Origin: Corinectria fuckeliana
Taxonomy: Eukaryota; Ascomycota; Sordariomycetes; Hypocreales; Nectriaceae
Length of the DNA stretch: 37,437 nucleotides
Assembly: GCA_019137255.1 (NCBI GenBank)
Contig: WPDH01000421.1
Span: 1-37,437, forward strand
Reading direction: 5' to 3'
In this document: in pieces, positions 36,898 to 37,437 of the stretch
Numbering within the stretch: position 1 is the stretch's first letter
Layout: every line of letters begins with the position of its first letter
Translations under genes and position numbers: made by a program
The notes under the pieces: model-generated
What the model saw: only the letters and a program-made list of their open reading frames with translations
Databases searched by the model: none
What the model was told of the DNA's origin: nothing

Positions 36898-37437
36898 TAA
36901 TATATACTTATACTAAAAATAGTAAGAATCTAAGTATTATCTTTTAGGAGATTTATAATTAGTTTATAAAAAAGAACTATAATATCCCTACTAAGAAGAT
37001 AGTATAAGACTATTATAAGTAAGAAGTAACCTCTTAGGAGGGTATAATTAATAATTATTATAGTATCTAATAGTATATAAAATATAATATTAAGAGCTAT
37101 ACTAAGTAACCTAATAATAATCTTTTTACTAAGGTGAGAGGGGATTACTTTTAATAGTAATATTATTAGGGATAAAAGTATTCTCTTATTATAAGTAATT
37201 TAAGCTTAGGTTAGAGTCTTAATAGGTGTTTTCTAAAGGGTAGCTAATACTACTTTTTTAATAGTAGTTATAATTATTTTTATAAGAGATAGTAAGATTA
37301 AAATCTTACTACTTATATATTAAGTATAGCTTATAATAGTATTAGCTAGAGTTACTACTATTTTTTAAACTAAGAGAAAAGTAGCTACTAAGATAATTAC
37401 TTTAAGTTTATATTTAGTCTTAATAATAAGATTTTTA
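36898..37437. repeat. AT-rich, RIP-like degenerate block (to the window end)
   Basis: The same composition as 34916-36220 resumes directly after the target duplication, again with no CpG that I can find. No gene or recognisable repeat family is seen. The block runs off the window. Confidence 0.8.

Noticed and set aside
1..37437. CRISPR array, secondary-metabolite cluster or viral/plasmid genes
   Set aside because: No spaced identical repeats, no polyketide or peptide synthase, tailoring enzyme or transporter genes, and no replication genes are present. The content is ordinary fungal chromosome plus one small element.

Overview
The window looks like a chromosome segment from a filamentous ascomycete (Pezizomycotina, most likely a Sordariomycete). 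Evidence: spliced genes with 47-100 nt GT-AG introns and CTAAC/CTGAC-type branch sites, strong G/C preference at third codon positions, CT-rich 5' leaders, and AT-rich ends that look mutated by RIP (repeat-induced point mutation). All exon joins were made by eye from reading frame, splice signals and knowledge of the families; no alignment was run.

Layout: positions 1-420 and about 34916-37437 are extremely AT-rich blocks in which I find no CpG outside one short element. Between them lies a gene island of about 34.5 kb: a bHLH transcription factor (2146-3445, +); a small conserved fungal protein of unknown function with unclear ends (about 5114-5866, +); PER1 (6183-7390, -); the spindle-checkpoint kinase MPS1 (8516-11307, +); mitochondrial ribosomal protein bL21m/MRPL49 (11830-12459, -); NSA2 (12742-13574, +); arginine methyltransferase HMT1/PRMT1 (14595-16176, +); phosphoacetylglucosamine mutase (16808-18486, -); MUS81 (19459-21228, +); riboflavin synthase (21307-22066, -); ACL4 (22694-23791, +); GIR2/RWDD1 (24157-24913, -); a dual-specificity phosphatase fragment (25366-25710, -); an SRPK-like kinase (26269-27996, -); PUF6 (28524-30649, +); a single-pass Cys-rich surface protein (32409-33505, +); and RPB4 (34042-34642, -).

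Most genes are housekeeping. A theme is ribosome production and translation: NSA2, ACL4 and PUF6 serve the 60S subunit, MRPL49 the mitochondrial large subunit, and GIR2 a translation-linked GTPase. MRPL49/NSA2 and RIB5/ACL4 are head-to-head pairs. The phosphatase fragment and SRPK-like kinase are the accessory part, with weaker codon bias. There is no secondary-metabolite cluster, CRISPR array or recognisable rRNA/tRNA gene.

The most unusual object is at 36221-36897, inside the right-hand AT-rich block. It is a 667-bp element made of two 169-bp direct repeats that differ by 16 transitions and no indels. The repeats are bounded by degenerate TG...CA ends, surround a 329-bp non-coding core with a tRNA-like stretch and a terminal polypurine tract, and are flanked by a 5-bp target duplication (AGACT/AGACC). 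It has the architecture of a terminal-repeat retrotransposon in miniature (TRIM). Other points of interest are micro-exons in HMT1, an ATG-only coding exon in NSA2, a signal-peptide-like uORF overlapping the start of the surface-protein gene, and a hairpin in the bHLH intron that would place the branch site in its loop.
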